Of a DNA stretch of 64,000 bases, positions 49,957 through 57,828 are shown piece after piece. Position numbers and translations under genes: made by a program. The number at the start of each line of letters is the position of its first letter. The first letter of the stretch is position 1. The stretch comes from RYN-230 sp963768945 (GTDB taxonomy: Bacteria > Actinomycetota > Actinomycetes > Streptosporangiales > Streptosporangiaceae), in NCBI GenBank assembly GCA_963768945.1, contig CAVYJW010000003.1:372001-436000 (forward strand), written 5' to 3'. The notes under the pieces were generated by a model. That model saw only the letters and a list, made by a program, of their open reading frames with translations, was not told the origin of the DNA and searched no databases.

Positions 49957-50340
49957 TCAGCAAGCGACGATAACGGCGCGGTTCGCGGCCGCTTCTGCGA
50001 GCAGCGCCAGATCTCCCGGATCGCTGGTCAAGATCCGGTCGCCCGCGCTGGCCAGCAATACGACGGTTGCGTCAACCGGGTCGCTGGTGCCAGTCAGGCC
50101 CAGCAGCACACCGGCTTGCCGGCCGTCCTGGGGACTGACCGCGCGGACATCCACCGCGCGGAGCAACTGGGCCAGGACGGCCTGGCGGCCTTGGCGGTCA
50201 CGCCAGACCTGGGCGATGACCATGGCGTTGCTGCGCAACGGTGCGCCATGATGCTCAGCCACACGCAGCCGGGCCATCATCGCCCGATCGCCACGGCCGA
50301 CGGCGACCAGTGCGCCTGCGTCCAGGATCAGTGCGCTCAC
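49957..50340 (-). CDS. PIN-domain (VapC-like) RNase toxin
   Basis: A 127-residue PIN-domain protein. Acidic residues lie in ALILDAGALVAV, GTSDPVDATVVLLAS and ILTSDPGDLALLA, with the helix VIAQVWRDRQGRQAVLAQLL between them; the second PIN acid, usually Glu, is not evident there. It would cleave RNA. The GTG start overlaps the end of an antitoxin-like remnant (GTGA, 50337-50340), but that antitoxin seems truncated. Confidence 0.85.
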   Translation of the reverse strand: MSALILDAGALVAVGRGDRAMMARLRVAEHHGAPLRSNAMVIAQVWRDRQGRQAVLAQLLRAVDVRAVSPQDGRQAGVLLGLTGTSDPVDATVVLLASAGDRILTSDPGDLALLAEAAANRAVIVAC

Positions 50341-50438
50341 GCGGGGGTGTCGGCGCCGGCCATGCCAAGTTCACGTTCGGCGCGGGCCAGTTCCTGAGCA
50401 GTCAGGACCCCGTGCCCGGCCTCCCAGCCATGACCGCC
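50337..50438 (-). pseudogene. VapB-type antitoxin, C-terminal remnant
   Basis: About 33 codons read GGHGWEAGHGVLTAQELARA and ERELGMAGADTPA, then stop overlapping vapC. The (W/Y)E..HG.LT..EL..AR..LG pattern is the typical C-terminal toxin-binding end of VapB-like antitoxins. The upstream N-terminal DNA-binding part is absent and a stop in the same frame lies about 15 nt further up, with no start codon between. Confidence 0.6.
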
Positions 50439-50484
50439 ACTCCGCTCCTTTCTTCAAGATGCCGTGAGTTGCCTGAAGGCCCGG

Positions 50485-51084
50485 TCAGAGAGCCGACGCT
50501 TGGGCTACAGGTCGGCCGTAGGTGACGGCCTCGCGCACCTGCCGGGGCAGGGACTGGGCGAGTTGCGCGTCAGGCTGAGCGCCGAGGGAGTCGTTAATCG
50601 CAGAAAACGCCAGGCGGAGCGCCACGAAGGCGGTGATGGCGAAGATCTGCCCGTCATCGAGCCCGCAGTCACGGAGCACCTGGATGTCGGACGGCGTCGT
50701 CGCGTTCGGGTCTCTGGCGACCTTCCGGGCCCACGAGGCCATAGCCTTCTCCTGGTCCGTCAGCCCGGCGTCGCTGCCATTCAGAACCCCTGCCGCGACA
50801 GCGGCGTCCACCGTTTTGCCCAGCTTCCCGCCCCACGCCAGCGAGCAGTACGAGTCGCCGAGGGCCGAGGCGGCGGCGGTCACCAGGATCCCGCGCTGGC
50901 GGAAGGTCAAACCGCTCGGCGTGAATGCCTCAGACATCAACCCGAACAGCTGCTTCAGGGTGTCTGGCTGGTGCGCCCACAGCCGGGACACGTTCCAGAT
51001 GTAGCCGCCGTCGGCGAGGTCTTCGTCGTAGAGCGCCTGCACTTGGGCGGACACCGGCGGTTCTTCCAGAAAGCTTCCGGTCAT
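50485..51084 (-). CDS. Carboxymuconolactone decarboxylase/AhpD-like protein
   Basis: A 199-residue all-helical protein of the CMD/AhpD superfamily: WNVSRLWAHQPDTLKQLFGLM, TFRQRGILVTAAASALGDSYCSLAWGGKLG (one Cys and no CxxC partner) and LTDQEKAMASWARKVARDP. The single Cys argues against AhpD disulphide chemistry. It overlaps the upstream methyltransferase by four bases (ATGA), so the two probably act together. Confidence 0.85.
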   Translation of the reverse strand: MTGSFLEEPPVSAQVQALYDEDLADGGYIWNVSRLWAHQPDTLKQLFGLMSEAFTPSGLTFRQRGILVTAAASALGDSYCSLAWGGKLGKTVDAAVAAGVLNGSDAGLTDQEKAMASWARKVARDPNATTPSDIQVLRDCGLDDGQIFAITAFVALRLAFSAINDSLGAQPDAQLAQSLPRQVREAVTYGRPVAQASAL

Positions 51085-51899
51085 GCGCGTTCTGCTCCTT
51101 CGGGTTTGCGGGCCAGGTAGCCCACGACGTTGATGTCGGCCCGCAGAGGCAAGCCGTCCCGTAGCTGCCCTTGAGCCTGCTCAACGGCCGCGCGATGGAA
51201 CTCAGCCTCGCCGACGTTCTGGATGGCCTCATAAGCTGGCCCGGTAGAGGCCAGCGCACGCGCGTACAGTTCTGGGTCCGCGAACTCCCAGGCGAACGGG
51301 ACTTCCAGGCGCTCGACATCGAGGAATCCGTGTGACGTGAGGAGTTGCTCGCCCGCACCAGGCCGGCCGAGCGACACCATCGCAGCCTGGTTGCCGACCT
51401 TCTCCGCTGCCGCGAGGCGGAACGGCGCCAGCGCCCAGGCTCCAGGGGAGACCTTCAGGTGGCCCCACACCGTTATCCCGGCGCGTCCGCCGGGGCGAAG
51501 GACCCGGTATATCTCGGCCACCGCGCCGGGTGTCGTGCCCCAGATCCCCCGGAAGCTGGTGACCACGTCGAACGACGCCGGGTCCCATGGCAGGGCGTGC
51601 ATATCGCCGACCCTGATGTCGCAGTCAGGGTTCCGGTCCCGGGCCACCGCCACCAGCCTGGGCGAGGCGTCGATACCGGAGCAGGATGCGCCGCGCAGGC
51701 GAGCCAGCTCGACGGCGAGCCCGGACCCGCAAGCCACGTCGAGCAGCCGGTCCCCGGCGTCGACGCCGAGCCGATGGTGCACAGTGACGTACTCCCGGCA
51801 GTTGCCCGGCTCGCTGAGGGTCGCGAAATCCACCACCTTGCGGCCCCAGCCCACGTCCACCAGCGCCCACGGGGCAGAGTCTGTGCCCGGCCTCGTCAT
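51081..51899 (-). CDS. Class I SAM-dependent methyltransferase
   Basis: A 272-residue UbiE/UbiG-like methyltransferase: DRLLDVACGSGLAVELARLRG (motif I), GIDASPRLVAVARDRNPDCDI, MHALPWDPASFDVVTSFRGIWGT and RVLRPGGRAGITVWGHLK. ATG 51899 follows GAGAGGAGCGG. A longer frame to 52196 exists, but its extra residues show no homology. It is coupled to the CMD-family gene downstream. The substrate is unknown. Confidence 0.87.
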   Translation of the reverse strand: MTRPGTDSAPWALVDVGWGRKVVDFATLSEPGNCREYVTVHHRLGVDAGDRLLDVACGSGLAVELARLRGASCSGIDASPRLVAVARDRNPDCDIRVGDMHALPWDPASFDVVTSFRGIWGTTPGAVAEIYRVLRPGGRAGITVWGHLKVSPGAWALAPFRLAAAEKVGNQAAMVSLGRPGAGEQLLTSHGFLDVERLEVPFAWEFADPELYARALASTGPAYEAIQNVGEAEFHRAAVEQAQGQLRDGLPLRADINVVGYLARKPEGAERA

Positions 51900-52325
51900 T
51901 GCCGCTCCTCTGCGCTGCCCGGTCTCCCGCTGCGCTGTTGCCCCGTCCGCCAGGCCGGCCGGCAGGGCGCGCATGTCAGCGGCATGGCTGGCCAGGCGTG
52001 CGCGGACGGCGTGGCGGGCCCGGCTCAGGTCGGACGGACCGGCGTACCAGTAGAAGCTCCAGTTTGCGGTCAGTGGTTGTTCCCAGGCAACCCTGGGGAG
52101 GTGTCCCGCGCGCCGAAGCGGCGAACCTTCACTCGTATCGCGCCGAGCCTGCCGGACCACGCCCCTTTTCGATCGTCGATATCCGGCGGGAGCCAAACGG
52201 GGAGCCGCTGGGTCATGCGAGTCCCGGCCCGGGGAGCCTGGCGGCCGTCACATAGTCGTTACATCGCCCTCGGCGTAATGTCGTCGGCGCCCAGAGCCAT
52301 ATGCCCTAGGCTGGGTGCCGCACGG

Positions 52326-52347
52326 CAATCTGCCATATGGCAAGATC
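52326..52347. promoter_or_regulatory. Candidate XRE operator, site 1 (autoregulatory)
   Basis: CAATCTGCCA, two bases, TGGCAAGATC. The left half-site is identical to that at 55601, and the inner TGCCATATGGCA is a perfect palindrome. It ends seven bases before the GTG start of the XRE regulator, where binding would block its expression. Confidence 0.65.
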
Positions 52348-52353
52348 ACTGGT

Positions 52354-53238
52354 GTGCAGAAGGATCCTGACGTGACCCGCAACCTGAGCACGGTCGTCGA
52401 ACGGCGCCGCCTGCGCACCGAGCTACGCCGGGCGCGCCAAGACGCGGATCTGACCCAGGAGCAGGTCGCGAGCGAGATGGACTGGTCGCTCTCGAAGCTG
52501 ATCAGGATCGAGAACGGCTCGGTGAGCATCTCCCGGAACGACCTGCTGGTGCTCCTCCCGCTGTATGGCATCACGGATGAGGCCGAGGTGCGGCGGCTCC
52601 TCGACCTGGCCCGCGCCGCCCGGCAGCCTTCGTGGTGGAGCAAGTACCGGGGAGAAGTGCCACCTGCCTTCTATTCTTACCTGGAGTACGAGGCGGCTGC
52701 ATCGGCAATCAGGCATTACGAGAGTTTCCTCGTGCCAGGCTTGCTGCAGACACGGGACTACGCGCACCGCGTCATCTCGGTGTATAAGGGCAATTTCAGC
52801 AACCAGACCATTGGGACGCGACTCGAAATCCGCATGGCGCGGCAGCAGCTTCTCGAACAGGGCAAACCGCCGCGCATGCATTTCATTCTCGATGAGGCCG
52901 TGATCCGGCATCTCCTGGGGGATGAGAGGGTAAGGGAAGAGCAGATAGAGAAGCTCATCGAGATGGCTGGGAGGTCGGCCGTTACCATCGAGATAGTCCC
53001 ATTTTCCGCGGGGTTGCACCGTGGGCTGGGCGAGACCTTCACCCTGCTCGAGTTCAGAGACACGTCCGACGACGACGTGCTCTATTTTGAGAATGCCCGC
53101 GACGCCCTCTTCAGCCACGACGACAGCGAAGAGGTAGTGCTCTACCAGGAGACGTTCGGAGATCTCAGGAAAATCTCCCTGGGCGTTAAGGGATCCATGG
53201 AATACCTGGACAGGATTCGGGCCGAGACGGGCTCTTAG
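52354..53238 (+). CDS. XRE-family regulator with DUF5753 domain
   Basis: A 294-residue regulator. The helix-turn-helix is TELRRARQDADLTQEQVASEMDWSLSKLIRIENGSVSISRNDLLVLL and the DUF5753 ligand domain contains YESFLVPGLLQTRDYAHRVI, FILDEAVIRHLLGDE, TIEIVPFSAGLHRGLGETFTLLEF. Such proteins are paired with DUF397 partners in actinomycetes and affect development and antibiotic production. GTG 52354 is chosen; GTG 52372 is also possible. Its DUF397 partner follows at 53313. Confidence 0.93.
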   Translation: MQKDPDVTRNLSTVVERRRLRTELRRARQDADLTQEQVASEMDWSLSKLIRIENGSVSISRNDLLVLLPLYGITDEAEVRRLLDLARAARQPSWWSKYRGEVPPAFYSYLEYEAAASAIRHYESFLVPGLLQTRDYAHRVISVYKGNFSNQTIGTRLEIRMARQQLLEQGKPPRMHFILDEAVIRHLLGDERVREEQIEKLIEMAGRSAVTIEIVPFSAGLHRGLGETFTLLEFRDTSDDDVLYFENARDALFSHDDSEEVVLYQETFGDLRKISLGVKGSMEYLDRIRAETGS

Positions 53239-53312
53239 AGCAAGGCGGCACCCCCACGGGCACCGCCTTGCCTGCGCGCTGGTCCAGGCCGATAGGAAAG
53301 GAATCGGAAAAG

Positions 53313-53510
53313 ATGTCAGACGCCCCGCCGTCCTCGCTTGACTGGAAGATCAGCAGCGCTTCGGGCGGCACCAACTGCGTGGAAGTCGCGTTCTCGGCCG
53401 GCACCGTCTGGGTGCGCGACTCCAAGAACCGCGGCGGCGGCATGCTTCAGTTCCCCAGCACTTCCTGGCGCGACTTCGTCGCTGCCGTCAACCAGCGGCC
53501 GGGGTGCTGA
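53313..53510 (+). CDS. DUF397-domain protein
   Basis: A 65-residue DUF397 protein with the family pattern WKISSASGGTNCVEVAF, VWVRDSKNRGGGMLQFPSTSWRDFVAAV. It is the standard small partner of the upstream XRE-DUF5753 regulator, 74 nt downstream of it. In known pairs it modulates the regulator, as a toxin-antitoxin-like or anti-regulator element. Confidence 0.92.
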   Translation: MSDAPPSSLDWKISSASGGTNCVEVAFSAGTVWVRDSKNRGGGMLQFPSTSWRDFVAAVNQRPGC

Positions 53511-53662
53511 CAGGCCACTTTGACTGACGGTCCCGGTCGGTGGACTGTTCTCTCCCAGGTACGGGCAAACCCGATACGACGTACGATCCGTGCGGCTGGC
53601 TGGGCCGTGCCCAGCATGGGCGCCCCGGCCAGCCACGGGCAAGTTGCCTGATTTCGCCGGTG

Positions 53663-55042
53663 TTAATCCAGCGGCGTCACGTGCTCCAGACGGCGCCAGG
53701 TTCCGTCGGCCAGGAACACGGAGTCGATCCGGCCGTCCGGCAGTCGGTGGAACTCCACCGGCTCCCCCGATTCGCGATAGCCGGCCCCGACCGTGAAGCG
53801 GAACGGGTCGCTGGTGGGCAGCAGTTCCAGCCGCCACCGGGGTTCGTCGGGGTTCATGAAGACCAGCATGCTGTCCCGCCATTCCAGCCTGATCACCTGG
53901 CTGTGGGCGGTCCGGGAATACAGGCCGAGGAGCGGGCGGAACAGCACAGGCGTCGGTTCGGGCACGCTGATGCGGGGCACCCGTGACCGGCCCCACCGAC
54001 GCATGATCGCAGCCAGGTCCATGGCCAGCTCCGCGGCGTCCGCGCTTCCGTTGATCAGGGCGACCGCGCCTACCGCGCTTTCCGGGTTGAAGCACATCGC
54101 CGTCGAAAAGCCCGGCAGCCCGCCGGAATGCTGGATCCACACCGCATCGTCGCGCCGGACCGCACACCACGACAATCCCCAGGCCCGGGTCCAGTCATCA
54201 CCGTCGAGCCAGCGGGGAGCGTGCATTTCCCGCAGGCCGGCCGCTGGCAGGATCGCCGGGCCGGGCACGCCCCGCCGGTACGCGTCAAGCTGGACCTGGG
54301 CCCACTTGAGCAAATCATCGACGCACGACCACAGGCCGCCTTCGGCGCCCATCTGCGGGGCGGGTGCGGCCACCGCCAGCTCGTCGGTAAAGGCGCGGGG
54401 CGCATAGCCGGTGGCCTGGCGCCACTGCGGCCATTCGTCGGCCATGACGAAGGCCGTCGAGTTCATCCCGAGCGGGAGGAGGATCTCCTCCCGGATGTAA
54501 CGGGGGTAGCTGACTCCCGAGACCCTCGTGATCACTTCCCCGAGAAGGTGGTAAGCGAGGTTGGAGTATTTCGGGTGCTGGCTCGGCGGGATCCTCGTGA
54601 CCACCGCCCCCGGCTGGCCGATGTCGGTCAGCCCCTCGTAGAGCGGAACGGTCCAGTCCGTGCCCGGCGGCTCGCTCGCCAACCCGGAGGCATGGGCCAG
54701 CATGCGGCGCAGGGTGACCTGCTCGATCCTCGTCTCCGGGGGCGCGGCCTGCCGCACCTCAGGGACGTAGTTGGCCACGGCATCGTCCAGGTCCAGGCGA
54801 CCGGCCTCGCGGAGCTGCATGATAGCCGTGCCGGTGAAGGTCTTGGTGATGGAAGCGACCCGGTAGAGGGTGGCCGGCCCCGCCGCGGCGCCGAGGGCTA
54901 GATCGGCAAAGCCGGTCCCGGAGCACCAAGGGGCTTCGTCCCCGCACAGCGCACCTGCCGCGGCCCCAGCCAGGCGACGGTCCCTGACGAACCAGGCCAG
55001 CGCCGCGTCAAGTTCTGAGTCCGCGGCTATCCGTTCCGCCAT
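53663..55042 (-). CDS. Serine hydrolase of the beta-lactamase/esterase family
   Basis: A 459-residue class C beta-lactamase-like protein with catalytic SxxK in LYRVASITKTFTGTAIMQL, YxN in KYSNLAYHLLGEV and HSGGLPGFSTAM. A C-terminal beta-rich domain (from about residue 350) is like that of D-aminopeptidase/esterase relatives. No signal peptide is seen, so it may be cytoplasmic. It lies between the XRE/DUF397 pair and the small membrane protein that shares the XRE operator motif. Confidence 0.92.
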   Translation of the reverse strand: MAERIAADSELDAALAWFVRDRRLAGAAAGALCGDEAPWCSGTGFADLALGAAAGPATLYRVASITKTFTGTAIMQLREAGRLDLDDAVANYVPEVRQAAPPETRIEQVTLRRMLAHASGLASEPPGTDWTVPLYEGLTDIGQPGAVVTRIPPSQHPKYSNLAYHLLGEVITRVSGVSYPRYIREEILLPLGMNSTAFVMADEWPQWRQATGYAPRAFTDELAVAAPAPQMGAEGGLWSCVDDLLKWAQVQLDAYRRGVPGPAILPAAGLREMHAPRWLDGDDWTRAWGLSWCAVRRDDAVWIQHSGGLPGFSTAMCFNPESAVGAVALINGSADAAELAMDLAAIMRRWGRSRVPRISVPEPTPVLFRPLLGLYSRTAHSQVIRLEWRDSMLVFMNPDEPRWRLELLPTSDPFRFTVGAGYRESGEPVEFHRLPDGRIDSVFLADGTWRRLEHVTPLD

Positions 55043-55209
55043 CCATACCTCCCGTGCTTGCGGGTGGCCCCGTCACCCTGACGGCCCCTTGCGCGCTCTT
55101 CCCGGAACCACCCTGTTCGTAGGGCTATGTGCCCACCGGGATGGCCGTTAGGACGGCGGAAGCGCCGACCATATCTGAAAATGCGCGCGAAATCGGCCTA
55201 CCGCAAGCG

Positions 55210-55251
55210 CGGCACGGTGGGCGGCCTGTGATCAGGCCGCCCACCGTGCCG
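55210..55251. terminator. Perfect 18-bp hairpin
   Basis: Arms 55210-55227 and 55234-55251 pair at all 18 positions around a six-base loop (GTGATC). It lies between the small membrane gene (ending at 55308, minus strand) and the serine hydrolase start. It is the second of two tandem hairpins, probably transcription terminators. No T-run follows. Confidence 0.7.
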
Positions 55252-55261
55252 AGAGGAGTGA

Positions 55262-55308
55262 AGCCTGGCGGGCCCACGCCGCCCCGGATGGAACAGGCCC
55301 GCCAGGCT
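55262..55308. terminator. 13-bp hairpin overlapping the small membrane gene stop
   Basis: AGCCTGGCGGGCC (55262-55274) pairs perfectly with GGCCCGCCAGGCT (55296-55308), with a loop of 21. Its right arm touches the stop codon of the membrane protein gene. Confidence 0.6.
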
Positions 55309-55544
55309 CAGGCCGCCGGTGGCTGGTAGCGCTCGCCGAGCGGACGGTGCCTGTCCGCCGCCCGGGTAGCCAGCACGAGATCGAGCTCGGCTTCGAGTTG
55401 CTCGAGGTGGAGCTGGATGAGCCTCAGCCGCGGACCGACGTTGGCCACCATTTCCTGGCGGAAGTAGCGCATGCATGCGACTGCGCCGATGAGAAGCCCG
55501 ATAAGCGTACCGACGAGGAAGATCATTGGGACCATGTCGATCAC
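55308..55544 (-). CDS. Small membrane protein with coiled-coil tail
   Basis: A protein of about 78 residues with one N-terminal membrane helix (MIFLVGTLIGLLIGAVACM) and a charged helical tail (RLRLIQLHLEQLEAELDLVL). GTG 55544 has GGAGCAGG six bases upstream; ATG 55535 is the alternative. The site CAATCTGCCA...TGGCAGATTG lies about 60 nt upstream, so expression is probably controlled by the XRE regulator at 52354. Confidence 0.72.
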   Translation of the reverse strand: MIDMVPMIFLVGTLIGLLIGAVACMRYFRQEMVANVGPRLRLIQLHLEQLEAELDLVLATRAADRHRPLGERYQPPAA

Positions 55545-55600
55545 CCCTGCTCCAAGCTCAATGCCAGTATGCGGCCTGACATGCGCAATCCGCAAGTAGT

Positions 55601-55622
55601 CAATCTGCCACCTGGCAGATTG
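55601..55622. promoter_or_regulatory. Candidate XRE operator, site 2
   Basis: Perfect 10-bp inverted arms CAATCTGCCA and TGGCAGATTG around a two-base centre (CC). Its left half is identical to site 1 at 52326, and the spacing is the same. It lies upstream of the small membrane protein gene. Confidence 0.7.
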
Positions 55623-55831
55623 ATTAGGTCGTAGTGACGGGCGGCAGGATGAGACCTCGATTCGGAGAGCGGAGAACAGATTCATGATGGCCAGACAGAC
55701 CAGGCGGGGCAACACGAGTGATCATGATGCAGTGCGCCGCCATGGGGAGCTCCGGGCAGGGTGACCAGCGTGGACGGCGTTTCGGCGCAACCCCACAGGG
55801 TCTGGGATGGGGACGGGGCGTGCTGCCTGGG

Positions 55832-57352
55832 TTAGCTGGCAACCGGCCAGGTGTGCACGGGCAGCCCGGTATCTGCGCACTGAAGGTAGTGGTCGAGCAT
55901 GATGGCGAGCGCCAGCTCCCGGTCGTGACGCCGGCTGGCGGCGGCGAGCGTGGCGCGCTGCCAGGTGGCACCGGTCTGGCCGCAGGCCGCCCGGGCGGAG
56001 ATCACTTCGAGCAGCCCCTCGGCCTCCGCCGCGGCCACGCCGGCCTCAACCAGTCCCTGCCGTGCCGCCGGGACCAGCTCGGCCACGAGTTTGGCGGCGG
56101 TAAGCGTGCGGATCTGGTCTGGGTGCCCGGTCGGCCAGGTGAGCCGGGCGGACAGGCCTTGCTGGGCGGCGCGGTAGAAGCCGTGGTCGGCACGCTCGAA
56201 CGACAGCGCGTAGGTCCACTGCTGGTCCTGTCCAGCGAGCCATAGGGAAAGGCCGATCAGGAGGGCGGCGTTGGCCAGCATGTCGATCATGGTGGGGCCG
56301 GCGGGCAGGGCCCGCATCTCGATCCGCAGGTGGCCGCCCGAGGTGGGGTCGTAGATGGCGCGGTTCCAGCGCCACACGGTGCCCTGGTGCAGCCTGAGTT
56401 CGTCTAGCGGCGGCGCCTGCCACCCGCCGTCGTCGGCCGATAGGCCCAGGTCGCCGGGCACCGGCGGGGGCGGCTGGTGTAGTGCCGGCAGCAACGGCTG
56501 GTGCAGCCGGACGGCCTCGGTGAACAGCTCCAGCGCTCCGCCGCGCAGCCAGCCCGTTCCCAGTGCCGTGCGGGCCAGTCGGCGGCGTGGCCCGGTGCCC
56601 TGGCGGTCGTTGACCACCTGCTTGAACACAGCGATCCGTGTCTCGTCCCAGAGCCGGTGGCCCAAAAAGGTCGGCGAGTTGCCGGACACGGCCAGCGCCG
56701 GCGCCGTGGCCAGCTGGACCGCGTTGTAGGTGCGCGTGAACTTGGCCGGGTTGACCCGAAGATGGATCTGGAACGAGCTGTTCGCCCCTTCCAGCCCGAT
56801 ATCTGCGGTGGCGAGCTCAAGCGGGTCCGCGCCCGCGATGCGGATGCGGAACGGGTCGCGGCGGAGTCGGCGCAGGCCGCTGTTCAGCGCCCGGTACCGC
56901 GGTGTATCGGTGATCATGCCGGGACCGAGGTCGGCCAACCTCAGGGTGGGCAAGATGCCGATCAGCGCCAGCCGGCCGCCGTGGTCCCTGGCTGCGTCGG
57001 CCACCCCGTCAAGCAGCACGTTCAGTTCGCCGCCTAGCGCGGCGAACGGCCGGCCGGCCAGCTGGACCGGTGAGGCGTTGAGTTCCAGGTTGAACCGGTC
57101 CAGCTCCTCGGTGACGTGCGGGTCGGCCACCGCGGCGCGGATGGCCTGGTTGAGTGGCAGCGGCCGGGCCGCGCCGTTGACCAGGAACAGCTCGAGCTCA
57201 GCACCCACAGTCGCGGGGCCGACCCCGAAGCCGGGCCGTTCCAGCAGCTGTCCGAACGCGGACAGGCACTCCTCAAGCCGTTCAGCGAAGCGTGAGTAGT
57301 CGCGCTCGTCGAACTCATCTTGGTCGATGTCGGTTCCCATGGAATGCCTCAC
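55832..57352 (-). CDS. GCS2-type glutamate-cysteine/carboxylate-amine ligase
   Basis: A 506-residue ligase of the GCS2 family: VGAELELFLVNGAARPLPLN (ATP/Mg binding), FNLELNASPVQLAG, EGANSSFQIHLRVNP and HLRIEMRALPAGPTMIDMLANAALLIGL. Such enzymes join an amino-acid carboxylate to an amine, as in gamma-glutamylcysteine formation. The ATG at 57352 overlaps the PPOX stop (ATGA), so it is the last gene of the nitroreductase operon. A low-molecular-weight thiol or peptide role in redox defence is inferred. Confidence 0.85.
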   Translation of the reverse strand: MRHSMGTDIDQDEFDERDYSRFAERLEECLSAFGQLLERPGFGVGPATVGAELELFLVNGAARPLPLNQAIRAAVADPHVTEELDRFNLELNASPVQLAGRPFAALGGELNVLLDGVADAARDHGGRLALIGILPTLRLADLGPGMITDTPRYRALNSGLRRLRRDPFRIRIAGADPLELATADIGLEGANSSFQIHLRVNPAKFTRTYNAVQLATAPALAVSGNSPTFLGHRLWDETRIAVFKQVVNDRQGTGPRRRLARTALGTGWLRGGALELFTEAVRLHQPLLPALHQPPPPVPGDLGLSADDGGWQAPPLDELRLHQGTVWRWNRAIYDPTSGGHLRIEMRALPAGPTMIDMLANAALLIGLSLWLAGQDQQWTYALSFERADHGFYRAAQQGLSARLTWPTGHPDQIRTLTAAKLVAELVPAARQGLVEAGVAAAEAEGLLEVISARAACGQTGATWQRATLAAASRRHDRELALAIMLDHYLQCADTGLPVHTWPVAS

Positions 57353-57828
57353 CGTCTTGGGCGCGCTGCGCCCCCCGGCGGTGGTTCCCTGCCCTGATAC
57401 GCCATGCCGCCCGGTGTCCAGATCCGTCGGCCTGTCAGCACCGCGGGCAGGATGCGCACGTAGTGCGTCTTGGCGCCCGGTGCCCAGGGGTCCGGCCGCA
57501 GTTTGCGCAGCCGCGCCAGCTCTGCCGGGCTGGTGACCTCGATGGCCTCACCGCGGACCAGCACGCTCCAGCCGGTACGAGCCGCAGCGTCAATCCCATC
57601 GACCTCGAACGCGACCCGGCTGCCCCGGCACGCGGCGTCGAGCTTTGTTCCATCGCCGGTGCGGAACACCACCATGTGGCGGTCCATGACGAAGTTGACC
57701 GGAAACACCACCGGCCCGCGGTCGTCCACCACTGCCACCCGTCCCAGATGCTCCCGGGCCAGCAGCGCGAAGCACTCCGACCTGGTCAGCTCCTGCCAGC
57801 GGGCCTGGCGCCCCGGTTCTTCATCCAT
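57349..57828 (-). CDS. Pyridoxamine 5'-phosphate oxidase-like flavoprotein
   Basis: A 159-residue split-barrel flavoprotein: SECFALLAREHLGRVAVVDD, PVVFPVNFVMDRHMVVFRTG, and AFEVDGIDAAARTGWSVLVRGEAIEVT. This is the Rv-type nitroimidazole reductase-like clade, which binds flavin or F420. It overlaps the nitroreductase gene upstream by eight bases and the GCS2 gene downstream by four. Confidence 0.9.
   Translation of the reverse strand: MDEEPGRQARWQELTRSECFALLAREHLGRVAVVDDRGPVVFPVNFVMDRHMVVFRTGDGTKLDAACRGSRVAFEVDGIDAAARTGWSVLVRGEAIEVTSPAELARLRKLRPDPWAPGAKTHYVRILPAVLTGRRIWTPGGMAYQGREPPPGGAARPRR

Noticed and set aside
51900..52196. N-terminal extension of the methyltransferase at 51081
   Set aside because: The methyltransferase homology and a good ribosome-binding site start at 51899; the extra 99 residues resemble nothing known.
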